From VAZQ01 sp963821505 (GTDB lineage: Bacteria > Pseudomonadota > Alphaproteobacteria > Rhizobiales > Xanthobacteraceae): 64,000 nt of DNA. The number at the start of each line of letters is the position of its first letter. The first letter of the stretch is position 1. Below, piece by piece: positions 54,222-62,415 of the stretch. Made by a program: the position numbers and the translations under genes. A model generated the notes under the pieces. It did no database searches. It was not told where the DNA came from and saw only the letters and a list, made by a program, of their open reading frames with translations. The stretch is from positions 248,001 to 312,000 of the forward strand of contig CAWGEH010000034.1 in assembly GCA_963821505.1 (NCBI GenBank), given 5' to 3'.

Positions 54222-54976
54222 GGCTCCAGCGGCGATCCAAGTTTTGCCGCCGTATCCAGAATCCAATAGCGGTAGCGCGCGAGCGGTATGACGCCGCTGA
54301 CGAAGCCGCAAACGGGTTCGCCGTCGGACCGCCCCGACCAACTCACGATCCCGACCAGGGCGCGGTCCTGTTCGTCGAATACCGGCCCGCCGGAATCGCC
54401 ATGGCATACTCCAAGGCCGCGAGTTTCACCCAGTTTTCGCGGATCGACCAGGCTCAGCTGCTGCGAGCTTGGCCGGTCGGTCGCGACCAGTATGACCGCA
54501 CGCAGAGTGCCTGCAGTCTTGCGGTCGCCTTGCACCGCGACGCCGAAGCCGGCGACGATGAACCTGTCACCAACCGAAGGCGGGGCACGCCGCTCGCTGA
54601 ACATCGCCGGCGCGAGATTCGGAGCCGGCGGTGCAGCAAGCTTGACCAGCGCCAGGTCCGGGCTGTCGGCGCGGGCGGAGTACTGCGGGTGGGCAACGAC
54701 GCTTGCGACCTCCTTCACCGCGGGGCGGGCGCCTTCGAATGCCACCAGTCGATATTTGCCGTTGCTCAGTACGCAGTGCGCGGCTGTGAGCACGAGATCG
54801 GGCGCAATCGCGACCCCGCTACATAGGCTATGCCCGTCCATGATCAGCACGACCTGGCGGGCAATAGCCTGGTCGGCCGTCGGCGCGCCTCCGACCATGC
54901 CGACGGCGGGCGCGGTCGAGAGCGCGATGCAGACGACGGCAATGAGCGCGCGCGGCGACCCGTTTTTGCTCAGCAT
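54218..54976 (-). CDS. Secreted trypsin-like serine protease (S1)
   Basis: A 252-residue S1 peptidase with a signal peptide (LIAVVCIALSTAPAVG), mature start MVGGAPTADQAIAR, and an intact triad: His67 (LTAAHCVLS), Asp107 (SPDLALVKL), Ser195 (VCHGDSGGPVF). Its C-terminal IPLARYRYWILDTAAKLGSPLEP closely parallels the downstream pseudoprotease. It is the first gene of the two-gene operon; ATG at 54974-54976 is chosen for the compact signal sequence, though its ribosome site is weak. The serine triad predicts trypsin-like activity in the periplasm or outside; the S1 pocket residue was not assigned. Confidence 0.9.
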   Translation of the reverse strand: MLSKNGSPRALIAVVCIALSTAPAVGMVGGAPTADQAIARQVVLIMDGHSLCSGVAIAPDLVLTAAHCVLSNGKYRLVAFEGARPAVKEVASVVAHPQYSARADSPDLALVKLAAPPAPNLAPAMFSERRAPPSVGDRFIVAGFGVAVQGDRKTAGTLRAVILVATDRPSSQQLSLVDPRKLGETRGLGVCHGDSGGPVFDEQDRALVGIVSWSGRSDGEPVCGFVSGVIPLARYRYWILDTAAKLGSPLEP

Positions 54977-55085
54977 TGCAGCAGGAATTGGATGAGGCTG
55001 CGGGCCGGGCATACTTCCGATCGGTCGATGCTATCTCCCGGCATGATGCCCAGTTCTCCGGTTCGCGCGATGCCTTGTCAGGCGC

Positions 55086-55460
55086 TCATTGCCGCGGAGC
55101 TTGGCGAGGTTCCCGTTCCTTCTTTTGGAAGAACGTCTGCTCGACTTCATCATGGATACGGGTGAGCCAAGCCTCGGCGCGTGCCGCGCGATCGCGAAAA
55201 TGGGCCGCCTCGGCCTCGACTTCTCTCAATCGCTCCTCGGAAGCTCGCAGCTGGAATGAAAGTTTATGAGCCAAGTCCATGGCGCGCGCGCAGTCTTCCT
55301 TGGCCATGTCTGCGGCCTTCTGCAGCAACGCCACGATCGAACGGCCGGATTCGTCGGCCACGACTTCCGCCTGGCGCTTCGGTGCCGGGGCAAACGGCAC
55401 GATGGTATCTGCTTTGTCGGGCGCATAAGCACTCATCGCTACTGACTCCGTTCTAGCCAT
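55086..55460 (-). CDS. Hypothetical coiled-coil protein
   Basis: About 124 residues; I recognise no family. The N-terminal 35 residues look disordered (MARTESVAMSAYAPDKAD), then a long alpha-helical segment with heptad character: ALLQKAADMAKEDCARAMDLAHKLSFQLRASEERLREVEAEAAHFRDRAARAEAWL. It probably forms a dimeric coiled coil in the cytoplasm. It lies near minE but on the same strand beyond a 570-base-away trypsin gene. The start may instead be the methionine at MSAYAPDK. Confidence 0.55.
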   Translation of the reverse strand: MARTESVAMSAYAPDKADTIVPFAPAPKRQAEVVADESGRSIVALLQKAADMAKEDCARAMDLAHKLSFQLRASEERLREVEAEAAHFRDRAARAEAWLTRIHDEVEQTFFQKKEREPRQAPRQ

Positions 55461-55660
55461 GCCGTCGTACACGAAAACAAAGTATAGCACAGCCCGGCCG
55501 CGGAGCCGGGGAAATTTAGGGCCAGCACGACCAGCTTTCGAGCCGTGGCGGAAAGTTCACTCGCGATGACACGGAAAATGGGCGGCGTCGACCCCTCGCG
55601 GCGCGCGGCCGCGGCCGCAGCGCCCACTTGGGATTCGACGGGCCTCTTGGCGAGCGTCGG

Positions 55661-55931
55661 CTACGTTCCCGCGGCGAGGAGTCCGGCGGAATTGGGGATT
55701 TCGACGTCGATCGCGAGCGTGGAGACGCTCGCGCCGCGATCCATCCGCACCTGGACGTTCTCGCGCTCGACGGTGATGTGCTTGGTGATCGCGGCCAGGA
55801 TTTCCTCTCGCAGGATGGCGAGCAGATCGGATTGCCCCCGCGCTGCCCGTTCGTAAGACAAGAGGATTCTGGAGCCGCTCTCTTGCGACCGGAGCGGAAC
55901 CCCGACGCCGGAACAGGTTGAAGAAAGTCAT
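55661..55931 (-). CDS. minE: Cell division topological specificity factor MinE (one-base frameshift)
   Basis: An 89-residue protein if one extra base is skipped near 55865-55869: MTFFNLFRRRGSAPVARERLQ then, after the shift, SYERAARGQSDLLAILREEILAAITKHITVERENVQVRMDRGASVSTLAIDVEIPNS. The expected text is CAGATCC, present as CAGAATCC. As written, the protein would read NPLVLRTG and lose the MinD-binding switch and the beta domain. ATG overlaps the minD stop codon (ATGA). MinE drives MinD oscillation; an intact copy is strongly expected, so an assembly error is likely. Confidence 0.88.
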
Positions 55932-56743
55932 GCTGCTCTCCGTCCGAACAGCTTGTCGAACAAGCGCTTGCGGTCGGTGGGAACGCTCATCGGCACCTCG
56001 TCGCCCTTGAGCCTGCGGGCGGCGTCGAGATACGCGCGCGCCGGAGCGCTCGTCGCGTTGCTGAGAGTGACCGGCGAACCGATGTTGGAAGCTCGCAGCA
56101 CCTCTTCGCTTTCTGGAATGATGCCCAGGAGCGGCGTAGACAGGATTTCGAGCACGTCTTCGATATTGAGCATCTCGCCACGCGCGGCGCGTTGCGCGTC
56201 GTAGCGCGTGATGAGGATGTGTTTCTCGATGCGTTGACCCTTCTCGGCCTTCTCGGTCTTGGAATCGAGCAGCCCGATGATGCGATCGGAATCGCGCACC
56301 GAGGATACTTCCGGGTTGGTCACGATGACGGCTGCATCGGCGTATCGCATCGCGAGCGTTGCGCCGCGCTCGATGCCGGCCGGGCTGTCGCAGATCACCC
56401 AGTCGAACTTGTCGCGCATCTCTTTGATGACGTTTGCGACGCCCTCTTCGGTGAGAGCATCCTTGTCGCGGGTCTGCGAAGCCGGCAGCAGCCACAATGT
56501 CTCGAGCCGCTTGTCACGGATGAGGGCTTGTGAGAGCTTCGCGACGCCTTGCACCACGTTGATGAGGTCGAAGACTACGCGGCGCTCCGCTCCCATCACG
56601 AGATCAAGGTTGCGCAGACCGACGTCGAAATCGATGACCGCAACCTTCTGCCCGGCTTGCGCCAAAGCGGCGCCGAGTGCGGCGGTAGACGTGGTCTTGC
56701 CCACGCCGCCCTTGCCGGACGTGACCACGAGGACCTTGGTCAT
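55928..56743 (-). CDS. minD: Septum site-determining ATPase MinD
   Basis: A 271-residue deviant-Walker ATPase: TSGKGGVGKTTSTAALG (residues 8-24), AVIDFDVGLRNLDLVMG, and the switch II block WVICDSPAGIERGATLA. The C-terminal RKRLFDKLFGRRAA is the amphipathic membrane-targeting helix. MinD binds the membrane when ATP-bound and recruits MinC to block misplaced Z rings. It lies 22 bases after minC and overlaps minE by four bases. Confidence 0.97.
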   Translation of the reverse strand: MTKVLVVTSGKGGVGKTTSTAALGAALAQAGQKVAVIDFDVGLRNLDLVMGAERRVVFDLINVVQGVAKLSQALIRDKRLETLWLLPASQTRDKDALTEEGVANVIKEMRDKFDWVICDSPAGIERGATLAMRYADAAVIVTNPEVSSVRDSDRIIGLLDSKTEKAEKGQRIEKHILITRYDAQRAARGEMLNIEDVLEILSTPLLGIIPESEEVLRASNIGSPVTLSNATSAPARAYLDAARRLKGDEVPMSVPTDRKRLFDKLFGRRAA

Positions 56744-56765
56744 GTTTGCTTATCTCCCAGAGGTT

Positions 56766-57497
56766 TCAATCCAAGGCTGCTATCGACAGGATACGGTCTG
56801 TGAGCCAACACTGGACCGGCCGATGGCGCAGGCTTGCGTCCATTTCCTCGGCGGTCCGGTAGTAGCCGTCGATCGAAACCAATTCGGCTTCGTTCTTGCT
56901 GCAGAAAATCCGTGCGCGCCGGTTACCCATCGAACCCGCCATCGCTCGGCCGCGAAGCGCGCCGTAGACGTGGATCGATCCGCCGGCCACGACCTCCGCG
57001 CCTGAAGAGACCGCGCCGAGCACCGTGACATCGCCGTATGGGAAAATCACGGACTGACCCGACCGGATCGGGCTCTCGATCAGCAAAGAGCTCGGCTCCT
57101 GACGTTGCGGTGCTGCGGCCTTCGCAGCCGGATTGCGATTGTCGGAGGACGCCGGCGCGGGAGTGTCGCGGCCCGCCGTGGGGCGCCCGCCTTTGAGAAG
57201 CGGCGGCAGCGAGGGGTCGAGTTGGTCCGGTTCCACCCCCTCGATACCCATGATCCGAATTCCGCGCTCGCCCAACGTCGCGATCAACCGGCCGGTCGCG
57301 GGCGGGCCGAGCGGAACGGCCGCGAGGTCGAGGATGATCGGCTTGCCGGCAAAAAAGTCGGGTGAGTTCCGGCTCCAGTTGTCGAGTTCCGCCAGCCACT
57401 CCGCGAGCGGTGGGGCCGGCGAAAGCACGAACGCCATGAACGAGCGGCCTCGGAATCGCATCGATGACTTTGGTCGAACGGCAATCGCACGTGTCAC
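56766..57497 (-). CDS. minC: Septum site-determining protein MinC
   Basis: A 243-residue protein. The N-terminal FtsZ-inhibiting domain is SSMRFRGRSFMAFVLSPAPPLAEWLAELDNW and onwards, the linker is Pro/Ala-rich (residues about 105-130), and the C-terminal beta-helix is IRSGQSVIFPYGDVTVLGAVSSGAEVVAGGSIHVYGALRGRAMAG. The start is a GTG at 57495-57497, with GAGG upstream. It is the first gene of minCDE and lies behind a perfect CtrA motif. Confidence 0.94.
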   Translation of the reverse strand: MTRAIAVRPKSSMRFRGRSFMAFVLSPAPPLAEWLAELDNWSRNSPDFFAGKPIILDLAAVPLGPPATGRLIATLGERGIRIMGIEGVEPDQLDPSLPPLLKGGRPTAGRDTPAPASSDNRNPAAKAAAPQRQEPSSLLIESPIRSGQSVIFPYGDVTVLGAVSSGAEVVAGGSIHVYGALRGRAMAGSMGNRRARIFCSKNEAELVSIDGYYRTAEEMDASLRHRPVQCWLTDRILSIAALD

Positions 57498-57554
57498 AAC
57501 GCAGCCTCGAGGTCGGTCTTGCCGGCGGGTTGATCCGATTAGCGCGCGCCGTGG

Positions 57555-57569
57555 TTAATGGCGGGTTAA
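57555..57569. promoter_or_regulatory. CtrA binding site upstream of minCDE (TTAA-N7-TTAAC)
   Basis: GGTTAATGGCGGGTTAAC: TTAA at 57555-57558, seven bases, TTAA at 57566-57569 followed by C, an exact match to the full CtrA consensus. It lies 57 bases before the minC start, where a promoter should be. CtrA control of the Min operon has been reported in Sinorhizobium meliloti, which makes this functional link plausible. The rest of the gap 57498-57757 shows nothing recognised. Confidence 0.65.
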
Positions 57570-57757
57570 CTCTCGCGCGTTTATCGGGATTTGCAGGGCC
57601 GGGGTCCGGTGGTCCGCTGTTGCCTTGACCGCATCGACACAGCCGCCAGTCTTAGAACGGCAGCACTTCGGATTGCATCGCAGTTAGCCGCAAATATTTT
57701 TTGTTCGATCCAATGATGATGATGTCCGAGAAGTGAGCAACGGGTCGCAATCAGGCC

Positions 57758-58756
57758 CTAGAACAGACGCCAGAACGCCAACAGCATCAGGCCGTAGAGC
57801 GCGATCACCAGCGCCGTTCCAGCGGCCTCGGTCCGCCGCCGGTTCACGCCTGCCGGCTGCAGCCACCAGGATAAGCGGCTGCTGGTCCACTGCACGAGGT
57901 AATTGACGAGCACGACGCTCACGACATTGCCCATGAACAGCGCGATCGCGAAGGGCAGGCCCGCGCGGCCGATCAGGAGGGGGGTTTGCACGAAGAACCC
58001 GAACAAGAACACAACCGGATAGAGCATCAGCAGGACCAGCATGTTCATCTTCCAGACAGCCGGCGGCGGCGCTCCATCGGCCGGGAGAGGAAACCATTGG
58101 TCGAAGCCGGTGCGGACGACGCGGGCGTGAAATTCCTCGGTGAAGGGGCTTGCGTCCCGCAACAACTTTTGACGTTCCGGCGAGTCGAGCCAAGCCTGGA
58201 GGTTTGCTTCCGTATCGAACCGCAGAATCGCGAGCCAGTCGCCTTGCACGCCAGGCACCGGCGGTTCGAAACGGTAGCCCTGAAAGCCCGGCGCCTTCGC
58301 CTGCGCGGCGGCGATGCGTTGCTCCCATGCGCGATAAGCCAGCTCCTGGCCCGGCTTGATGCGGGTCGAAATGACCACCGAAACCGGCGAGGGCAGCACG
58401 CCAGCATCGCCGTCATTGACGATGTGGATGTCGTCGCGGCCGACCAGCATGTCCGCCGCGCCTTGGATGCGTTTGAGCCTTTGCTCGGAGTTGAGCCACG
58501 CGACGGCCATCTCGGTGCTGGCAAAACGCTGGAGGATGACCCAGTCGGCCTGCGCGGGAGGGCTCGGCGGCAGCACGGTCTGTTCGATGAAGCCCGGAAA
58601 CAGCGCGACGGTGCCGCTGGTCTCTTCCTGCCACCGCGCGAAGGCGTCGGCACTCTCCGGACGCACCCGCGTCTGCGTGACGATGGTGACGGCGCCCTTG
58701 CCTCCGCCCGTGGCGGCGGGCGTCACGTCAACGCTCGTCCGCTCCACGCCGCTCAC
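57758..58756 (-). CDS. ABM-domain membrane protein coupled to the molybdenum hydroxylase operon
   Basis: A 332-residue protein with a GTG start that overlaps the hydroxylase stop (GTGA). Two ABM-type repeats are visible: about residues 20-110 (VTIVTQTRVRPESADAFARWQEETSG, DWVILQRFASTEMAVAWLNSEQ) and 125-225 (VSVVISTRIKPGQELAYRAWEQRI, DWLAILRFDTEANLQAWLDSPE). Three to four transmembrane helices follow, from about residue 238 (MNMLVLLMLYPVVFLFGFF). Such antibiotic-monooxygenase/EthD-like domains with a membrane tail are known in proteobacteria without clear function. Co-expression with a hydroxylase suggests a role in the same catabolic route. Confidence 0.78.
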   Translation of the reverse strand: MSGVERTSVDVTPAATGGGKGAVTIVTQTRVRPESADAFARWQEETSGTVALFPGFIEQTVLPPSPPAQADWVILQRFASTEMAVAWLNSEQRLKRIQGAADMLVGRDDIHIVNDGDAGVLPSPVSVVISTRIKPGQELAYRAWEQRIAAAQAKAPGFQGYRFEPPVPGVQGDWLAILRFDTEANLQAWLDSPERQKLLRDASPFTEEFHARVVRTGFDQWFPLPADGAPPPAVWKMNMLVLLMLYPVVFLFGFFVQTPLLIGRAGLPFAIALFMGNVVSVVLVNYLVQWTSSRLSWWLQPAGVNRRRTEAAGTALVIALYGLMLLAFWRLF

Positions 58757-61503
58757 GGCTGCCCGGCGAGCTTGCTGAAGATGCGGTCGGGCGTGAACGG
58801 CAGATGCGGGAATCGCACGCCGGTCGCATTCGCCAGCGCGTTGGCGATGGCGGGAGCGACGGGATTGATCGCGCACTCGCCCTGCGCCTTCGCTCCAAGC
58901 GGGCCGATCGCGTCATAGGTATCGGCGAAGAACACCTCGCTGGGCGGCACGTCGGCGAACGCGGGAATGCGGTAGTTGCGAAGCGTCGGGTTCACCATGG
59001 TGCCGCCGTCGTAGACCATCTTCTCCGTGAGGGCCCAGCCGAATCCCATCGCGATCGAACCCTCGATCTGGCCGCGGCATTGCAAGGGATTGATCAGGCG
59101 GCCGATGTCGGCGGCATGCACGCTGTGCAGAATGCGGATCTCTGCGGTCACCCGGTGCACCGCGAGCCGCACGCCCTGGACGTTGAAGGCGACCGTGCGC
59201 GGAGAAAGATAGGCCTTGCGCTTGGCCTCGAAGCGGTGGCCAACCTTGGTGCCGGCGACGTGGAGGTCGGCCAGCGCGATCTCTTGGTTGCCGCAGACCA
59301 CCACTCCGTCATCGAGGCGGCAGTCTGCGGCGGCCACGCCGGTATGGCGGCTGGCAAAGTCGAGGATGTTGTCGCGCAAGGCGTTGGCCGTAAGGTTCAC
59401 CGCCTGGCCGGCGACGACGGTGCCGGTGCTCGCGAAAGTACCGGTATCGTAGGGCGTCAGATCGGTGTCGGCGTTGATGATGGCGATGCGCTCCGCGCGC
59501 GCGCCGACGACTGAGGCCGCGATCTGCCGGTGGGCGGTAACCGATCCGTTCCCCATCTCGGTGGAGCCGACGGCGAGATGATAGCTGCCATCGGGCAACA
59601 TTGCCATCTGCGCACCTGACCGGTGCTCGGTCGGCGGGCCGCAATCCAGCATCGCCAGTGCGATGCCGGTGCCCTCCGCCCAATCCTCCCCTGCGGGCTT
59701 GGGCGCGCCGCCGCCGGACGCCAAGGCCTTTTCGACCAGATCGAGACATTGGTCGAGGCCGTAGCTCCCGAAGCCGACATCGCTCGGATCCTTCCACACC
59801 GACTCGATCCAGTCGTTGGGCCGCACCATGTTCTTGCGACGGATCTCGAACGGGTCCATTGCGAGCAGCCGCGCCAGTTCGTCGATCCCGCACTCGATCG
59901 CGTACGTCGTCTGCGACGAGCCGTAGCCGCGAAAGCCGCCGCCCGGGACCATGTTGGTGTAGACGGCGTATCCGACCGCCTTCTTGTTGGCGCACCGGTA
60001 AGCCGTGAGCGGGCTGCCGAGGGAGGCGGCGAGCGTCTCGCTGGCGTGGCCGCCATAGGCGCCGGTATTGGAGACGACATGAATGTCGATCGCGGTCAGC
60101 GTCCCGTCGCGTTTGGCGCCGAGCTTTACCCGCGTCGTCATCTGATGCCGCGTCGTCGCGCCGATGAACTGTTCTTCGCGGGTGAACTCCCACTTCACGG
60201 GCCGTCCGGTCTTGAGCGTAGCGAGCAGGCAGAGATCCTCGGAGATCATCTCCTGCTTGCCGCCGAACCCCCCGCCGACGCGCTCGGTGAAGATGTGCAG
60301 GTCGCGGGCGCGCAGACCGAAGATGTGGCAGAGCTTCTGCTGCACGACGAACGGTGCCTGGGAACTGGTGCGGATATGCAGCCGTCCGTCGTCGGCTCGC
60401 CAGGCAATCGAACCATGCGTTTCAAGGTGGACGTGTTGAACGCGCGAGGTGGAATAGGTCATTTCGTGCACGGCGTCCGCGGCCTTGAAGCCGTCGGCCA
60501 CGCTGCCGACCTCGCCGTGGATGTCGACAAAGATGTTGCCTTTCTCGGCCCCACCCTTGTCGTGCAAGACCGGCGCTTCGGGTGCCATGGCCGCGACCGG
60601 ATCGAAGACCGCGGGCAACATCTCGTAGGTGACGTCGAGCAGGCGGCAGGCCTGTTCCGCGGCAGCCTCGGTTTCAGCGACGACCGCGGCGATGCGCTGG
60701 CCGACGAAACGCACCACATTGTCGAGAACATAGCTATCGTCCGGGTCGACCAGATGGTCCTCGTGGAGGGCGGTGCTGTAGAGCCGCCGCGGCGCGTCCT
60801 CCCAGGTGAAGATCTTGACCACCCCCGGCACCGCCATTGCCTTGTCGCGCCCGATGGCGAGGATGCGGGCGTGGGCGTGCGGCGAGCGCAGCACCTTGAG
60901 GTGCAGGAGCCCCTCCATGGCGACGTCCATGGTGTAGCGTGCCCGGCCGGTGACGATGCCTTCGGCAAACGGGTTTGGCACGCTCGCGCCGCAGGCCCGC
61001 CCGGCGACGTCATCCTCGATGGCTGTCAGGCCGGCGAACGCGTCGCGGATCGACCGGTAACCGGTGCACCGGCACAGATTGCCCTTGAGGGCATGCGGCA
61101 AGTCCGCCCGCTGTTCTTTGTCGAGCGCGGCCGCCGTCATGATCATGCCCGCGGCGCAATAGCCGCATTGGAAGGCCTGCGCATTCAGGAAGGCTTGCTG
61201 CATCGGATGCAGCGCGCCGTCCTGCGCCAGTCCTTCGATGGTGGTCACTGCGCGCCCGGCGGCCCGAAACGCCGGCATCAGGCAGGAATGCACCGGTACG
61301 CCGTCGAGCCACACGGTACAGGCGCCGCAATCACCGGCGTCGCAGCCTTTCTTGACACCGAAGACGCCGAGCTCGCGAAGAAAGGTCCGCAGGCATTGTC
61401 CAGGCCGCGGCTCGGCCGAGAACAGCTCGCCATTGACGTGGTAGTTCATGCCGCCGTTGGCCTTGCTCGCCGGATGCGGATTTGTGGGGACCGTTTGCTT
61501 CAT
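58753..61503 (-). CDS. Xanthine dehydrogenase family protein, fused [2Fe-2S] and molybdopterin subunits
   Basis: A 916-residue protein joining the small FeS subunit to the large Mo subunit. N-terminal [2Fe-2S] domain: FGVKKGCDAGDCGACTVWLDG and the second cluster QCGYCAAGMIM ... GNLCRCTGY. From about residue 180 the large-subunit part follows (PFAEGIVTGRARYTMDVAMEGLLHLKVLRSPHAHARI), with GGGFGGKQEMISED and GGGFRGYGSSQ at the molybdopterin/substrate channel. Separate subunits are the commoner form. It overlaps the FAD subunit gene (ATGA) and the ABM gene (GTGA), so all three are co-translated. Substrate unknown. Confidence 0.93.
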   Translation of the reverse strand: MKQTVPTNPHPASKANGGMNYHVNGELFSAEPRPGQCLRTFLRELGVFGVKKGCDAGDCGACTVWLDGVPVHSCLMPAFRAAGRAVTTIEGLAQDGALHPMQQAFLNAQAFQCGYCAAGMIMTAAALDKEQRADLPHALKGNLCRCTGYRSIRDAFAGLTAIEDDVAGRACGASVPNPFAEGIVTGRARYTMDVAMEGLLHLKVLRSPHAHARILAIGRDKAMAVPGVVKIFTWEDAPRRLYSTALHEDHLVDPDDSYVLDNVVRFVGQRIAAVVAETEAAAEQACRLLDVTYEMLPAVFDPVAAMAPEAPVLHDKGGAEKGNIFVDIHGEVGSVADGFKAADAVHEMTYSTSRVQHVHLETHGSIAWRADDGRLHIRTSSQAPFVVQQKLCHIFGLRARDLHIFTERVGGGFGGKQEMISEDLCLLATLKTGRPVKWEFTREEQFIGATTRHQMTTRVKLGAKRDGTLTAIDIHVVSNTGAYGGHASETLAASLGSPLTAYRCANKKAVGYAVYTNMVPGGGFRGYGSSQTTYAIECGIDELARLLAMDPFEIRRKNMVRPNDWIESVWKDPSDVGFGSYGLDQCLDLVEKALASGGGAPKPAGEDWAEGTGIALAMLDCGPPTEHRSGAQMAMLPDGSYHLAVGSTEMGNGSVTAHRQIAASVVGARAERIAIINADTDLTPYDTGTFASTGTVVAGQAVNLTANALRDNILDFASRHTGVAAADCRLDDGVVVCGNQEIALADLHVAGTKVGHRFEAKRKAYLSPRTVAFNVQGVRLAVHRVTAEIRILHSVHAADIGRLINPLQCRGQIEGSIAMGFGWALTEKMVYDGGTMVNPTLRNYRIPAFADVPPSEVFFADTYDAIGPLGAKAQGECAINPVAPAIANALANATGVRFPHLPFTPDRIFSKLAGQP

Positions 61504-62333
61504 GCGCTCGCTCCCGGTTGCGCCAGTTCGCCCCGGATCTGCTCGACGAAATAGGAGGTGAGGTGGCGCTTATAGGCTGCCGAGCCGTGGACGTCGTCGA
61601 AGTATCCGTCGGCCGGTATGCGCTCGTCGAGCGCGCGTCGCAGCTCAGTGGCGGACGGCGCTTTTTTGAATCGAATCTGTATCGGCCGCGGCGTCGCGGC
61701 GGTGATCGTGATCAGCAGGTCGTCAGCGGCCGCGTTCTGCGTGCCGATGATCAGCGCCGCCGACCGTCCGAGATGCGTGAGGGAAGCGTGCCGGAATGCG
61801 AACCGCTTCGACAGCGCCGCCGCCGGCAGGCGGATGCCGCGGAGCAGCTCCCCCCGCTGAAGGATATTGCTATGGTTCCCGGTGACGAAGTCGACGGCGC
61901 GGGCCTCGCGCGGCGGCGCGTTGCGCGGCCACAGCGTGTAGGTGCCGTCGAGCGCCACGGTCAGCGAAATCATCGGGCCCGCCGGCAAGGACATGCAGAT
62001 GTTCCCCCCGACGGTGGCGGCGTTCCAGATCTTGAACGACGCCAGAAACGCGTTGCAGCACTCGCGCAGGAGCGGCAGCGCGCGCCATTCCGGCGGTCCC
62101 CTGAAACGGAAGAGCTCCGCGATGCGGCAGGTCGCCGCGATGTCGAGGCCGGCGGTGGATGCTTCCAGCGCCGGCCAGTTGAGCTCACCGAGGTCGATGA
62201 GCGTGTCGGTGGCGACCTGCGGCTCCGAGAACAGCCAGGTGCCGCCCGCGAGCCAGGCGTATCCGTCGCGCCATTGCGTGATCTGATCCGCCGACGTCGG
62301 GTACTTTACCTCGGTGATCGTGTTGAGGTTCAT
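61500..62333 (-). CDS. FAD-binding subunit of the molybdenum hydroxylase (CoxM-like)
   Basis: A 277-residue flavoprotein: AWLAGGTWLFSEPQ is the N-terminal FAD P-loop (AGGT), TVGGNICMSLPAGPM the second FAD site (TxGGN), and the C-terminal domain follows from about residue 175 (FRHASLTHLGRSAALIIG). It takes electrons from the FeS clusters and passes them to the final acceptor. It ends with a four-base overlap with the fused subunit gene. No xdhC or mobA-type accessory gene is present nearby. Confidence 0.92.
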   Translation of the reverse strand: MNLNTITEVKYPTSADQITQWRDGYAWLAGGTWLFSEPQVATDTLIDLGELNWPALEASTAGLDIAATCRIAELFRFRGPPEWRALPLLRECCNAFLASFKIWNAATVGGNICMSLPAGPMISLTVALDGTYTLWPRNAPPREARAVDFVTGNHSNILQRGELLRGIRLPAAALSKRFAFRHASLTHLGRSAALIIGTQNAAADDLLITITAATPRPIQIRFKKAPSATELRRALDERIPADGYFDDVHGSAAYKRHLTSYFVEQIRGELAQPGASA

Positions 62334-62415
62334 GCCGCGCTTCTCCGCGAGCTGGTTCCAAACCGGGTCGACGGTCTTCGCCGGTCGAGCGCGCGAGCAC
62401 GGCCACCCGGCCGGC

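Noticed and set aside
59623..61554. 643-codon frame antisense to the fused hydroxylase
   Set aside because: Shadow of a well-supported gene; no domain seen.
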